Below, one piece after another: positions 17,460 through 25,559 of a stretch of 64,000 bases of DNA. The stretch covers positions 1-64,000 of the forward strand of contig CAYTUQ010000015.1 in the NCBI GenBank assembly GCA_964441235.1, given 5' to 3'. The translations under genes and the position numbers were made by a program. Below the pieces are notes generated by a model. It saw only the letters and a list, made by a program, of their open reading frames with translations. It did not search any database and was not told the DNA's origin. The stretch comes from BS750m-G69 sp964441235. GTDB taxonomy: Bacteria > Fidelibacterota > UBA2242. The first letter of the stretch is position 1, and each line of letters begins with the position of its first letter.

Positions 17460-18659
17460 TTATAGTGCACCAGTAGTTCCCGTGTCGACTCGATATACAG
17501 TCCATTCCTCTCCTAAATTTGTATCGCCGCAAATCATATAAAGATAATTTCCACTGCCCCAATAAAATTGCTTACAATATGACGGCAAAATACCTTTGTA
17601 AAAAAAGTCCACTTTCTTGGTTGCAGGATCAACGACCAGGATGGGATCCGGGGAATCAGTTGCAATATACATGATCCCATTTGAAGAAAATGTAATAGCC
17701 CTTATCAAAAGGGATGAAAGTTCAACGGTCGTACTCATATCAATAACAGGTTTTTGATCTCCTACATTACCGGTTGAATCTATCGTGTGTCTCCAGATTT
17801 TTGCAGGGTACTGTGAACCGGACGTTCTGGATGCCACGTAAACATACCCACTGTAAACACGAATTGCGAGGATCTCGTCAGTAGCATAAAAACCTGCATA
17901 TGTTACTGAGAAATCGGGAGTGACAATAACAAGATCAGTTTTTGTTCCACCCGTATAGAAATATCCATTAGAGCCAAAGTCACCAAACTTAACAACTTTT
18001 CCACTAGGGAGTCGAGTCCATCTTGTTACTTCTCCGGTTGTTAAATCTACTTTATCGATAGCTCTATTTTTTTCCACCAGATATAGATTGCCGTCGGGTC
18101 CAATTCTTGCGTCATAGGGCGACCGCGAGGCTTTTCCTATAATCGTCTTATCACCATTAGGAGCAACTTTGTGGATCTTCTTGCTGTCTGTTTCTACAAC
18201 ATAGAGATTCTCTGCACTGTCAACCGCAACGACACTCAATATTAGGTTTTCCAAAAAGGATCCGTATTGCTCCAAGACGGGATCGATTCTATAGGGGCCG
18301 AATTTTGCAACAACAAGCGCACTGTCCGAAACCACTTTCACCGTACAGGAATCGGTTGCCAGATTGGGCCTGCGTACCGTTATGGCAGTTGCAGATTTCT
18401 GTACGATTTCTGCAGGCGTAGCGCCAAAATAAACACCATTGGTATCTGGCACTCCAGCGAAATTCTCCCCGCGAATCGTAACGTAATTCACCCCGGGTGT
18501 CGCCGCTTGGGCTGGTTCGATTTGAGTGATTACGGGCGTTGGCGTTTCTGCAAAGTCTTTATCCCACAGAGGTTCTTCAACTTCATATTCACACCCTGTC
18601 ATGCCCACAATTAATACAGCCATGAAGAATGTTACTATAATCAATTTATATGCTTTCAT
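17460..18659 (-). CDS. IPT/TIG-domain beta-propeller lipoprotein (candidate surface glycan-binding protein)
   Basis: About 399 residues from ATG 18659 (AAGGAG seven bases upstream). Lipoprotein signal: VLIVGMTGCEYEVEEP with the lipobox ending MTGC. Residues about 40-130 are an IPT/TIG Ig-like domain (PVITQIEPAQAATPG, VTIRGENFAG). The rest is an NHL-like beta-propeller with repeated units such as DSAENLYVVETDSKKIHKV and DARIGPDGNLYLVEKN. In Bacteroidota, lipoproteins of this build lie next to SusC/D pairs and bind glycan at the surface; the same role is inferred here because the gene follows a TonB receptor / PorV module, 22 bases after the PorV-like gene. The stop codon TAA straddles the edge of the 430-bp element, so the C-terminus (GTTGAL) may be truncated. 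Confidence 0.7.
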   Translation of the reverse strand: MKAYKLIIVTFFMAVLIVGMTGCEYEVEEPLWDKDFAETPTPVITQIEPAQAATPGVNYVTIRGENFAGVPDTNGVYFGATPAEIVQKSATAITVRRPNLATDSCTVKVVSDSALVVAKFGPYRIDPVLEQYGSFLENLILSVVAVDSAENLYVVETDSKKIHKVAPNGDKTIIGKASRSPYDARIGPDGNLYLVEKNRAIDKVDLTTGEVTRWTRLPSGKVVKFGDFGSNGYFYTGGTKTDLVIVTPDFSVTYAGFYATDEILAIRVYSGYVYVASRTSGSQYPAKIWRHTIDSTGNVGDQKPVIDMSTTVELSSLLIRAITFSSNGIMYIATDSPDPILVVDPATKKVDFFYKGILPSYCKQFYWGSGNYLYMICGDTNLGEEWTVYRVDTGTTGAL

Positions 18660-18680
18660 TATCACTCTCCTTACATATTA

Positions 18681-19745
18681 TTACAATGAAAATCTTACCG
18701 TCATCCGCTGCACGTTGTTAAATATGCCAAATGGTGTGTACGAGTAATCAAAAGCAAAACCGAATTTTGACGCCCCTATTCCAAACGAGAATCCGCTCTC
18801 ATCGCTGTTTGTTGCATATCCGCAGCGCATAGAGAACATTTTCAACACCTGATAGTCAAGCCCTATTTTTAACTGCTCAGGATGGTCTCGGTAATGACTC
18901 GCATCGATACTCATATACAGAGATTGATCCAGCGCAACCTTCTCGAATAGATCCATGAGATTCATTGATATCCCGAGTGTGAATACCAATGGCAGCTGAA
19001 ATTGTTCGTAGACATATTGAATTTCTTTGGAGAAATTTCTCACGGACATCCCAAACGTAAGGCTTTTAACACCAGTCTTGAATTGAGTCCCGAAATCAAA
19101 GACCAGCGGATTCAATTTATTAGTCGCGGTAACCGCCGAATCTGCATAACCAATAATAGTAGTTGTATCATTCGGATCATAAATCGGAATCTTTTGGAAC
19201 TCGTTAGGAATGACACTTTCTCCCAGATCTTGCCGCGCCCAGCGTATCTGCCCTCCGACACTAAATCGATCTGTCAACTGTTTGGCGTACCCGGCACCCA
19301 CTGCTAATGCACCCAATTTAAATATGCCGACATCATCATACGCTTTGAGATTAAGCGGATCTGTATTCACGACTGTACCGATAAAGTTTCCATAATCCAC
19401 ATATTGCATACTAAAACCCAGCACACCATATTTGCCTTTTGCTGGATTGATAGCCATACTAAATGTGTTGTGTTTAATATCGGCTATCCATTGGTTATTG
19501 CTGATAGATACATCTAAAAATTTCTGCATACCAGACATTCCCGCCGGATTGAAAAATAACGCGCTGGAACCGATCTGCAAACTGGTCATCGCCTCTGATA
19601 TTGCAGCACCACGCGCGTCCGATACCACACTCAAAAATTTAAAACTGGTTTGTGCTAATTTCTGATTTTCTTGGGCATTCCCGCTGGCGAACAAAAGGAT
19701 TCCCATCAAAATACCAAAGATTATTATAGCTGTTTTCTTTTTCAT
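18681..19745 (-). CDS. PorV/PorQ-family outer-membrane beta-barrel protein
   Basis: 354 residues. Signal peptide (IIIFGILMGILLFASGNAQ). The family start is clear: TSFKFLSVVSDARGAAISEA and SSALFFNPAGMSGM. It then runs as amphipathic strands to a C-terminal MTVRFSL with a near-terminal aromatic. PorV is the outer-membrane shuttle that takes T9SS cargo from the translocon for attachment at the surface; related proteins in other FCB phyla belong to the same FadL-like barrel family. Eleven bases separate it from the large exported protein upstream, and AAGGAG precedes the ATG. A paralogue (58362) holds the same position in the second module. Whether it is a true secretion factor or a specialised partner of the TonB receptor cannot be told from sequence. 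Confidence 0.8.
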   Translation of the reverse strand: MKKKTAIIIFGILMGILLFASGNAQENQKLAQTSFKFLSVVSDARGAAISEAMTSLQIGSSALFFNPAGMSGMQKFLDVSISNNQWIADIKHNTFSMAINPAKGKYGVLGFSMQYVDYGNFIGTVVNTDPLNLKAYDDVGIFKLGALAVGAGYAKQLTDRFSVGGQIRWARQDLGESVIPNEFQKIPIYDPNDTTTIIGYADSAVTATNKLNPLVFDFGTQFKTGVKSLTFGMSVRNFSKEIQYVYEQFQLPLVFTLGISMNLMDLFEKVALDQSLYMSIDASHYRDHPEQLKIGLDYQVLKMFSMRCGYATNSDESGFSFGIGASKFGFAFDYSYTPFGIFNNVQRMTVRFSL

Positions 19746-19756
19746 TGATCGACTCC

Positions 19757-22042
19757 TTACCTTATCACGACAAACTTGCGGAAAGTAGATTGGCCCGCGC
19801 TAAATATCTTCTCACCCGTACGGAACATCAAAGCGTCTTTAGGATATATCAGCTTTAAGTTTTCATCAAAAATGTCATATCTCGCAATTTTATCTTCCGT
19901 CGCATACGTATCTTCAGTCACCTCCACATACAGTATATAAATACCGCTGACGACAATTTGGTTTGAAGAGGTCTTGGAATCCCAAGCTTCATCACCCGAG
20001 CCGTTGGTGTGTAGCGTTTCCCATATCAATGCGCCGTCTTCAGAGAAAATTTTCAGTCTACACTTCGGCGGAATACCATAAAACATAATCCTGTCGTAGG
20101 GTCCATATTCACCGAACTGCCATTTCCGAGATCGGATATCGTATGGGTTCGGGACTACACGTACCTCGCCCAATAAATTACCACTCAGTCTCAATAGATG
20201 GGCAGGCACCGATGTCATTGTCAAGAATAGACTGCTATATAATGGAGTACCCGGTCTTACATCATTCTGTGTCCCGTCGTCCTTAGATTGAATGTAATAA
20301 TAATAATTGAATCCGCGCAAGGCCGAAGTATCACCCCATTTATTATCAACTGGGGCATTTGAGGCATCACATTCAAAGACTTTCTCGTAGACGGCCCGAT
20401 AATCCTTAACGAGTCCCTCGGACCGGTAGATCACATACCCGTTAAAGTGGGACGAGTTCTTAGCATTATCGGCCCACTCCAATTGAATCTGGTCACCTCT
20501 CGATGTTACAGTAAATTGAGATGGTGGTGGGGGCGCCTTGGGAATATTATACCCAGACCTAAAATTAATTCGAGCGTTCTTATAAGTTTGTATGATAGAA
20601 TCTTTCCCAGTCCAAACCCATGCTTTTTGGTAATCAGTAATACTGGTTGTAACAGAACCATCAGGTTTTATTAGTTGTGGTGTGCCTGTACCTGTATAAT
20701 ACTGATACCAATTGGCGCCAACTTCTCGGCATTTTTCCCAACTTATGCCACTGACACCTTCGGCAAACACAATGTGGATACTGTCTCCAGGTGCCAAAGT
20801 ATATGGACCGTATCCTTGTCCCATTTCCCCTGCCGCGGGATGAAGAGGATCAGTACCATTCCAATCTGATATATATCGTCCATCTCCCACCGCTTGCCAC
20901 AGGGACTGTGGAAGGTGGCCTTCCGTCATCTGTGCCCAGCGTAGTCCCATGGCATTTTCATCATACTGGCTTTGGGGGTTTGTACAGGTGTTTCCATCGG
21001 GATTGAAATAGTTGACCGTTGATGGTTGGTTGTAGTCATCAACATTGAACAAGCTTCCCACACCTTTTGAGGCAAGCAGCGTAACATAACCACCAAATTT
21101 TGCTGCTCCTAAAAGTCCATCTAAGTTCTTTCCACCTCCAGTTTGGTTCGGGCAACCCCAGTCCCAATCATATCCCTTTGCTATTACAGGATTACGCGAA
21201 CCATAACTACTTTTTACGGGTGTGTAAAACGCATAAAAACCTCTAAGACTATCAGTACGCTCCCTGTATGGTGGACCAAAATCGTCGTATACTGTGCCTT
21301 GGCCCCACTCAGCATCAAAACTACCCCATGTTGAAGTCGACCCAGTAGTTGTAACGCCATTAAATGCGGTTCGGACATTAAAATATATCCGTAAACCAGT
21401 AATTGTTTGCTTGATGGTATCACCAGCGGTATTATAGATACCTGTGTTTTTAAAAACATAGTCGTAAATAAAATAGTTGTTGTGATTCTGTTGTGTAAAA
21501 GCAAGTACCTTTTTCGTCACTGAAACACCCATAGAAGTATTATATTGGTTCAAGACCATTCTATCGCACGGCAGATTAGGATCCACCTCATCCAAAACGT
21601 CGTACAACGAATTAGATGAACCAGTCGCATCATCCACATACACGGTAGGAGGATTTGTGCGTCCTATCAACTTAATGCTTCTCGAGAAAATCTCCAGAGG
21701 TGAATTTGCATCGTCGTAGCGAGGTCCCGAACCGATGACTTTTAGGGACTTAACCTTTTTCTCTACCGGATCATAGAAATTTGTTGCGCCCATCCACAAT
21801 CCCTTGGCACGCATGGTGTACTGATTGTTTCCGTACTGTGCGGGCCACGCTAAAAAATTTATTGATCCCGTTCCACCAGGCTCAAGTTCACATTCGTTGC
21901 CGTAGTCCTTGAAAAAAGATTGCAATTGACCTACACGGATCCACCTTAATTCCTGAGCAATCGCGTATTGGAAGCCACCAGCAATAAGTACAAAACCAAT
22001 CTCCAGCAACACAAGTCGGATTTTTATGTTTTTAATATTCAT
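19757..22042 (-). CDS. Large exported protein with FN3-like domain and T9SS-like tail, partner of TonB receptor (module 1)
   Basis: 761 residues, signal peptide ending AIAQ. No enzyme motif seen. Shared with the 740-residue protein at 59397: an early IRVG motif, AWPAQYG, KGLWMGATNF, then MGVSVTKKVLAFTQQNHNNY followed by FIYDYVFKNTG, then PYTLAPGDSIHIVFAEG and the linker NIPKAPPPPSQF. A fibronectin-III-like domain (about 508-600, FNGYVIYRSEG, FNYYYYIQSKDDG) comes next. A C-terminal beta-domain follows with EVRVVPNPYDIRS, NGSGDEAWDSKTS, VVSGIYILYVEV and terminal FRKFVVIR, a divergent FlgD/T9SS-type tail. I infer a cell-surface protein, possibly a lid or glycan-binding partner of the adjacent TonB receptor, taking SusD's place. 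It lies 36 bases after the receptor gene, and its ribosome site is weak. Confidence 0.6.
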   Translation of the reverse strand: MNIKNIKIRLVLLEIGFVLIAGGFQYAIAQELRWIRVGQLQSFFKDYGNECELEPGGTGSINFLAWPAQYGNNQYTMRAKGLWMGATNFYDPVEKKVKSLKVIGSGPRYDDANSPLEIFSRSIKLIGRTNPPTVYVDDATGSSNSLYDVLDEVDPNLPCDRMVLNQYNTSMGVSVTKKVLAFTQQNHNNYFIYDYVFKNTGIYNTAGDTIKQTITGLRIYFNVRTAFNGVTTTGSTSTWGSFDAEWGQGTVYDDFGPPYRERTDSLRGFYAFYTPVKSSYGSRNPVIAKGYDWDWGCPNQTGGGKNLDGLLGAAKFGGYVTLLASKGVGSLFNVDDYNQPSTVNYFNPDGNTCTNPQSQYDENAMGLRWAQMTEGHLPQSLWQAVGDGRYISDWNGTDPLHPAAGEMGQGYGPYTLAPGDSIHIVFAEGVSGISWEKCREVGANWYQYYTGTGTPQLIKPDGSVTTSITDYQKAWVWTGKDSIIQTYKNARINFRSGYNIPKAPPPPSQFTVTSRGDQIQLEWADNAKNSSHFNGYVIYRSEGLVKDYRAVYEKVFECDASNAPVDNKWGDTSALRGFNYYYYIQSKDDGTQNDVRPGTPLYSSLFLTMTSVPAHLLRLSGNLLGEVRVVPNPYDIRSRKWQFGEYGPYDRIMFYGIPPKCRLKIFSEDGALIWETLHTNGSGDEAWDSKTSSNQIVVSGIYILYVEVTEDTYATEDKIARYDIFDENLKLIYPKDALMFRTGEKIFSAGQSTFRKFVVIR

Positions 22043-22078
22043 CGTAAATTCTCATTTTTTATTCTTGATTGTCAATTG

Positions 22079-25000
22079 TTAGTCTATATCAATAGAAACA
22101 CTAAGACCATAAGTGATATTTCGAGGATTCAGAAACCAATACGTAGAAGGGTTTGGCATATTAATGTATGCCTTGTCCTTGTTGACCTGATCGATTCTCT
22201 TTTGATCGACCTGTGACCATCGGTCCCTGATGTTGGGAATACTCGGATCATTGGTGTATTGCCAATATGTTTCTGTGTTTCCGTCATAATAGATCGCACG
22301 GGTACTTGCAGGAACTCCGTCTAGATTAACGCCATTTTCCTCGGGCTGCCATTCAACACCCGGTTTGCGGTAATCGCCAAATTTATCGTCACCAGGAATA
22401 TTATTGTACGCCTCACTCTTCGGCAAATGCAGGGACAACCTGTAATCAATATCATTAGTGTTATTCAGACGCATAGCATTGAAAAGATTAGAAACGTCAG
22501 CAAACAGTTGAACGTTAACATGTTTGAACGTAATAGCTTTACTAACACGTAGCGATGCATTAAAATAATCCACAAACTGTACGTTGTTCTGGATTTTGTT
22601 GCTGGGGGTGTCAGCGATATTGAGAGAACCTTTGGAAGTACCCGCATTATTAGGATTATAAGTAGTCCATCCGCCTGCATTCCACCTCAGCAACAGGTTT
22701 ACCATAATGTCGCCTAAAATATCATGTCCTAGCCATGGTCCAAAATCTGGAGGCGTTGAAAAATTGAGATTGGCTCTTGCGAACGGTGCTGGAATAGAAC
22801 GGATCTGATAAGAAAAAGCCGAATTCTCATCATATTCCCTTTGTGCCGCAGGATCCTCGTACACACGGTTCTCACCAAAATTGCCATTGGATGTTGCTTG
22901 ATAAGTATAATTCAAAAAACCAGAGAACCAACGTCTTGCAGATTTGCGTAGAGTGAGTTCAAACCCGCGAATGTCCGAATAGGAAGTGCTCGTTGTTATG
23001 GTATAAGCAGTCCCATCTCTTGTGGTGTAAGTTGTTGTGTTTTGCTGATCACTTATGTCGCGGTAAAACGCCGCGAGTTGAATAAGTAATTGACCATCAA
23101 ACAACTGGTGATCGTATCCCAATTCGTATGAGATAGTTCTGGCAAGAGTTAGATTAGGATCACCAAGACGTACTAGCGAATTCCCTGTCGACCTGTCGAA
23201 ACGATAGGCAGATTCATATTGCGGCATTTGCTTGAAGTGCCCATAGTTAAAATATAATTTTGAGTTCTCGGTAATGGGATGAGAAATACCCAAACGGGGG
23301 CTGATATCCCATTGTCCCTTTGGGGACGTCATTGCAAGTGTGGTCGTATCTGTATATTTGAAAGAATACAATAATGGATTGAAGGGATCAAGAGCCCACC
23401 AATCCGTCTTGGAGTTGCTGTAGTCCAAGCGCAATCCCGCGTTTAAGATAAATCCTTGAGTCTCCAGTTTATCCTGAATATAGGCAGCAGCTCTAATCGG
23501 ATAATTATGCATAATTATATGATTAGCATACTGGACACCTCCTGTTTGCATTTGGATGAAACCGTAGTTCAGGTCAAGATCATTGTAAACGAATTCTATT
23601 CCGGTTTTTACCAGATTGCTAAAGTTGATCTGACTTGATAGATCGGCTTTTACAGTAATCGAGCTTACTGTGGAATTGTCCCTTGCCAAGGCTTCCTGAT
23701 TACCTTCATTAATTCCTCCGACGATCCCATCTAAATCATAGTAAACGCCGTAAGGTGTAGAAGTTTGATAAAAACCGGGAATAACCTCGAATTTTTGTGT
23801 GGTGTCTCGCAATGCTGGTGGACGCGTATCATAATGACGTTTGAAATAGTCCAGCGAAACTTCATAATATGTCTCCTTACTTAACATATGAGTAAGTTTT
23901 GCCGATAATGAACTGTGCTGAATATCTGTTAAACTAAAAGTCCAATCACTAAACATGTTTAATAATTGATATCCCCCGGTACCGAGTGCAATGCCCGCGA
24001 AGTCGCTTGGATTCTGGTAGTAGTTTAGGTCAGTAGTACGGTTGCCTGCCAAAGTGCTGACATTACCTTTCAAACCCGAGACACGCAGCTTTATCGAATT
24101 ACTAATATCAGAATTCATCACTAACCTTGCATCATAATCCCTGTAATCCGGTCTTGTTGTCGGGAAAAGTAACATATCTCTTTCACCGCGGTAGGAGGCG
24201 AAAAAGCGAAGATTCCCAAGCTGTTCAGAAATAAAAGGAACCGGTCCACCGAAACCACCATCAATATTGTAATCCGGCTGATCATTGATCTGTTTTTTTC
24301 TTGTGTAATACTCGAATACTCTTTGTGCTGCAAGTGGCGTCAGATCGTTGTTTGGGTCATTGTCCGTACACAACCGTTTTGAGACTGAGTTCCATCCCTC
24401 AAAGATTAGATATTTTGATTGGGTGTACGTGTCCCACGCCCCGCTGGTCGTGCCTGTCCAACATACATCAGGGTCATGATAGGGTCGTAACCAATAGGAG
24501 GTTGGATCATTGACATCCGGCATGTCGGAGCCTCGAAAATATTTCGGCGTCGGTGGTGTTATTCTTATATTGAAGCTTCCCGTATAACCTTTTACTTTCC
24601 CTTCATTAGTGACGACGTTGACGATGCCGGATTGAACCTGACCGTATTCCGCGTTGAAGCCACCACGTTCTATGGAAACTTCCCGTATGGTGCTCAACGC
24701 CACTTTGGTCAAGGCCTGATTATTTCGTGGATCCCTCATTGTGACGCCATCCACTACGAATAGTGCCTGATCTAGACCAACTCCACGAATTTGATTGTTG
24801 TTAATTCCCGCCTGCATTCCCATTATATCCGTCACGCTGGCAGCAGGCAAAGTTTTAATATCCTCTCCGGAAACAGCAACTACGCTGGTTGCCACATCTG
24901 GCTTAATAAGTTTTCTTTCAGCTACGATCGTAACCATTTCGCCTTTTATAGCCTCCACTTCCAACCTTATATTGACATGGGCGGTTTGATCTATAAGCAC

Positions 25001-25279
25001 TCGGACATCGCTAATAGTCATTTTTGCATATCCGATGACAGAGACTTGAACATTATAAACACCTGGTGGAACATGCAAAATGGTATAGTGCCCATCTTGA
25101 TCTGATGCAGCGCCCATTACGGTTCCAACAATGACCACATTAGCACCGGGCAGTGGATCACCAGTCGTCTTATCGGTCACTATGCCGGCTATCTTGCCCG
25201 TTATCCCCGACCAGAGCGTGCCCACCATTGCGATTGCCAACAGCAGAATCAGGGCTATCACCCTCTTCACTTGTTTCAT
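22079..25279 (-). CDS. TonB-dependent receptor with N-terminal carboxypeptidase-regulatory-like domain (SusC-like)
   Basis: About 1066 residues from ATG 25279, with AAGGAGG eight bases upstream (an in-frame TTG at 25285 is less likely). After the signal peptide there is a CarboxypepD_reg-like domain (about 30-112: GKIAGIVTDKTTGDPLPGAN, YTILHVPPGVYNV). A TonB plug follows (about 130-240: VVAVSGEDIKTLPAASVTDI, ALFVVDGVTMRDPRNN, EYGQVQSGIVNVVT), then a 22-strand barrel to YGLSVSIDID. It imports ligands across the outer membrane with energy from TonB/ExbBD. The first extracellular region contains SYWLRPYHDPDVCW, also seen in the partial receptor at 61660, so the two are paralogues. It heads an operon that runs through the exported protein, PorV-like barrel and lipoprotein genes. 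The substrate is presumably an oligosaccharide of region 2. Confidence 0.88.
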   Translation of the reverse strand: MKQVKRVIALILLLAIAMVGTLWSGITGKIAGIVTDKTTGDPLPGANVVIVGTVMGAASDQDGHYTILHVPPGVYNVQVSVIGYAKMTISDVRVLIDQTAHVNIRLEVEAIKGEMVTIVAERKLIKPDVATSVVAVSGEDIKTLPAASVTDIMGMQAGINNNQIRGVGLDQALFVVDGVTMRDPRNNQALTKVALSTIREVSIERGGFNAEYGQVQSGIVNVVTNEGKVKGYTGSFNIRITPPTPKYFRGSDMPDVNDPTSYWLRPYHDPDVCWTGTTSGAWDTYTQSKYLIFEGWNSVSKRLCTDNDPNNDLTPLAAQRVFEYYTRKKQINDQPDYNIDGGFGGPVPFISEQLGNLRFFASYRGERDMLLFPTTRPDYRDYDARLVMNSDISNSIKLRVSGLKGNVSTLAGNRTTDLNYYQNPSDFAGIALGTGGYQLLNMFSDWTFSLTDIQHSSLSAKLTHMLSKETYYEVSLDYFKRHYDTRPPALRDTTQKFEVIPGFYQTSTPYGVYYDLDGIVGGINEGNQEALARDNSTVSSITVKADLSSQINFSNLVKTGIEFVYNDLDLNYGFIQMQTGGVQYANHIIMHNYPIRAAAYIQDKLETQGFILNAGLRLDYSNSKTDWWALDPFNPLLYSFKYTDTTTLAMTSPKGQWDISPRLGISHPITENSKLYFNYGHFKQMPQYESAYRFDRSTGNSLVRLGDPNLTLARTISYELGYDHQLFDGQLLIQLAAFYRDISDQQNTTTYTTRDGTAYTITTSTSYSDIRGFELTLRKSARRWFSGFLNYTYQATSNGNFGENRVYEDPAAQREYDENSAFSYQIRSIPAPFARANLNFSTPPDFGPWLGHDILGDIMVNLLLRWNAGGWTTYNPNNAGTSKGSLNIADTPSNKIQNNVQFVDYFNASLRVSKAITFKHVNVQLFADVSNLFNAMRLNNTNDIDYRLSLHLPKSEAYNNIPGDDKFGDYRKPGVEWQPEENGVNLDGVPASTRAIYYDGNTETYWQYTNDPSIPNIRDRWSQVDQKRIDQVNKDKAYINMPNPSTYWFLNPRNITYGLSVSIDID

Positions 25280-25448
25280 ATTCAATTCCTCCTTAATAGA
25301 GTTTATAATAAAAATTGAGTGAATCTTACTCTCCCCACTGATTTCTCAAAGTATGGGAAGAGAAGCACAAACAAGAATAATCAATTGAATATTCGAGAAC
25401 TTAATTTTTTTCTTGCTTTTTTTTCCAATTATATGGTACTCTTTTTTA

Positions 25449-25481
25449 TTTGTTTATTTGCGAAAAAAATTTGTATCTTTC
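25449..25481 (+). promoter_or_regulatory. Putative Bacteroidota-type sigma promoter for the SGNH/TPR gene
   Basis: TTTG (25449-25452), 21 bases, then TATCTTTC (25474-25481), which matches seven of eight positions of the TAnnTTTG -7 element, with TTG at about -33, as recognised by the Bacteroidota primary sigma factor. It lies about 80 bases before the plus-strand start in the divergent region between the TonB receptor and the SGNH/TPR gene. No equally good element was found for the minus-strand operon. Confidence 0.4.
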
Positions 25482-25559
25482 GAGTGTATAACAACTTCCG
25501 GTTGGAGGTTAGATTAGATACATATCACACAAAACACACCACATTCAGGAGATTTTGTT

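Noticed and set aside
19757..22042. SusD-family assignment for the large exported protein
   Set aside because: No lipobox, no TPR-like helices; the sequence is beta-rich with an FN3-like domain and a T9SS-like tail.
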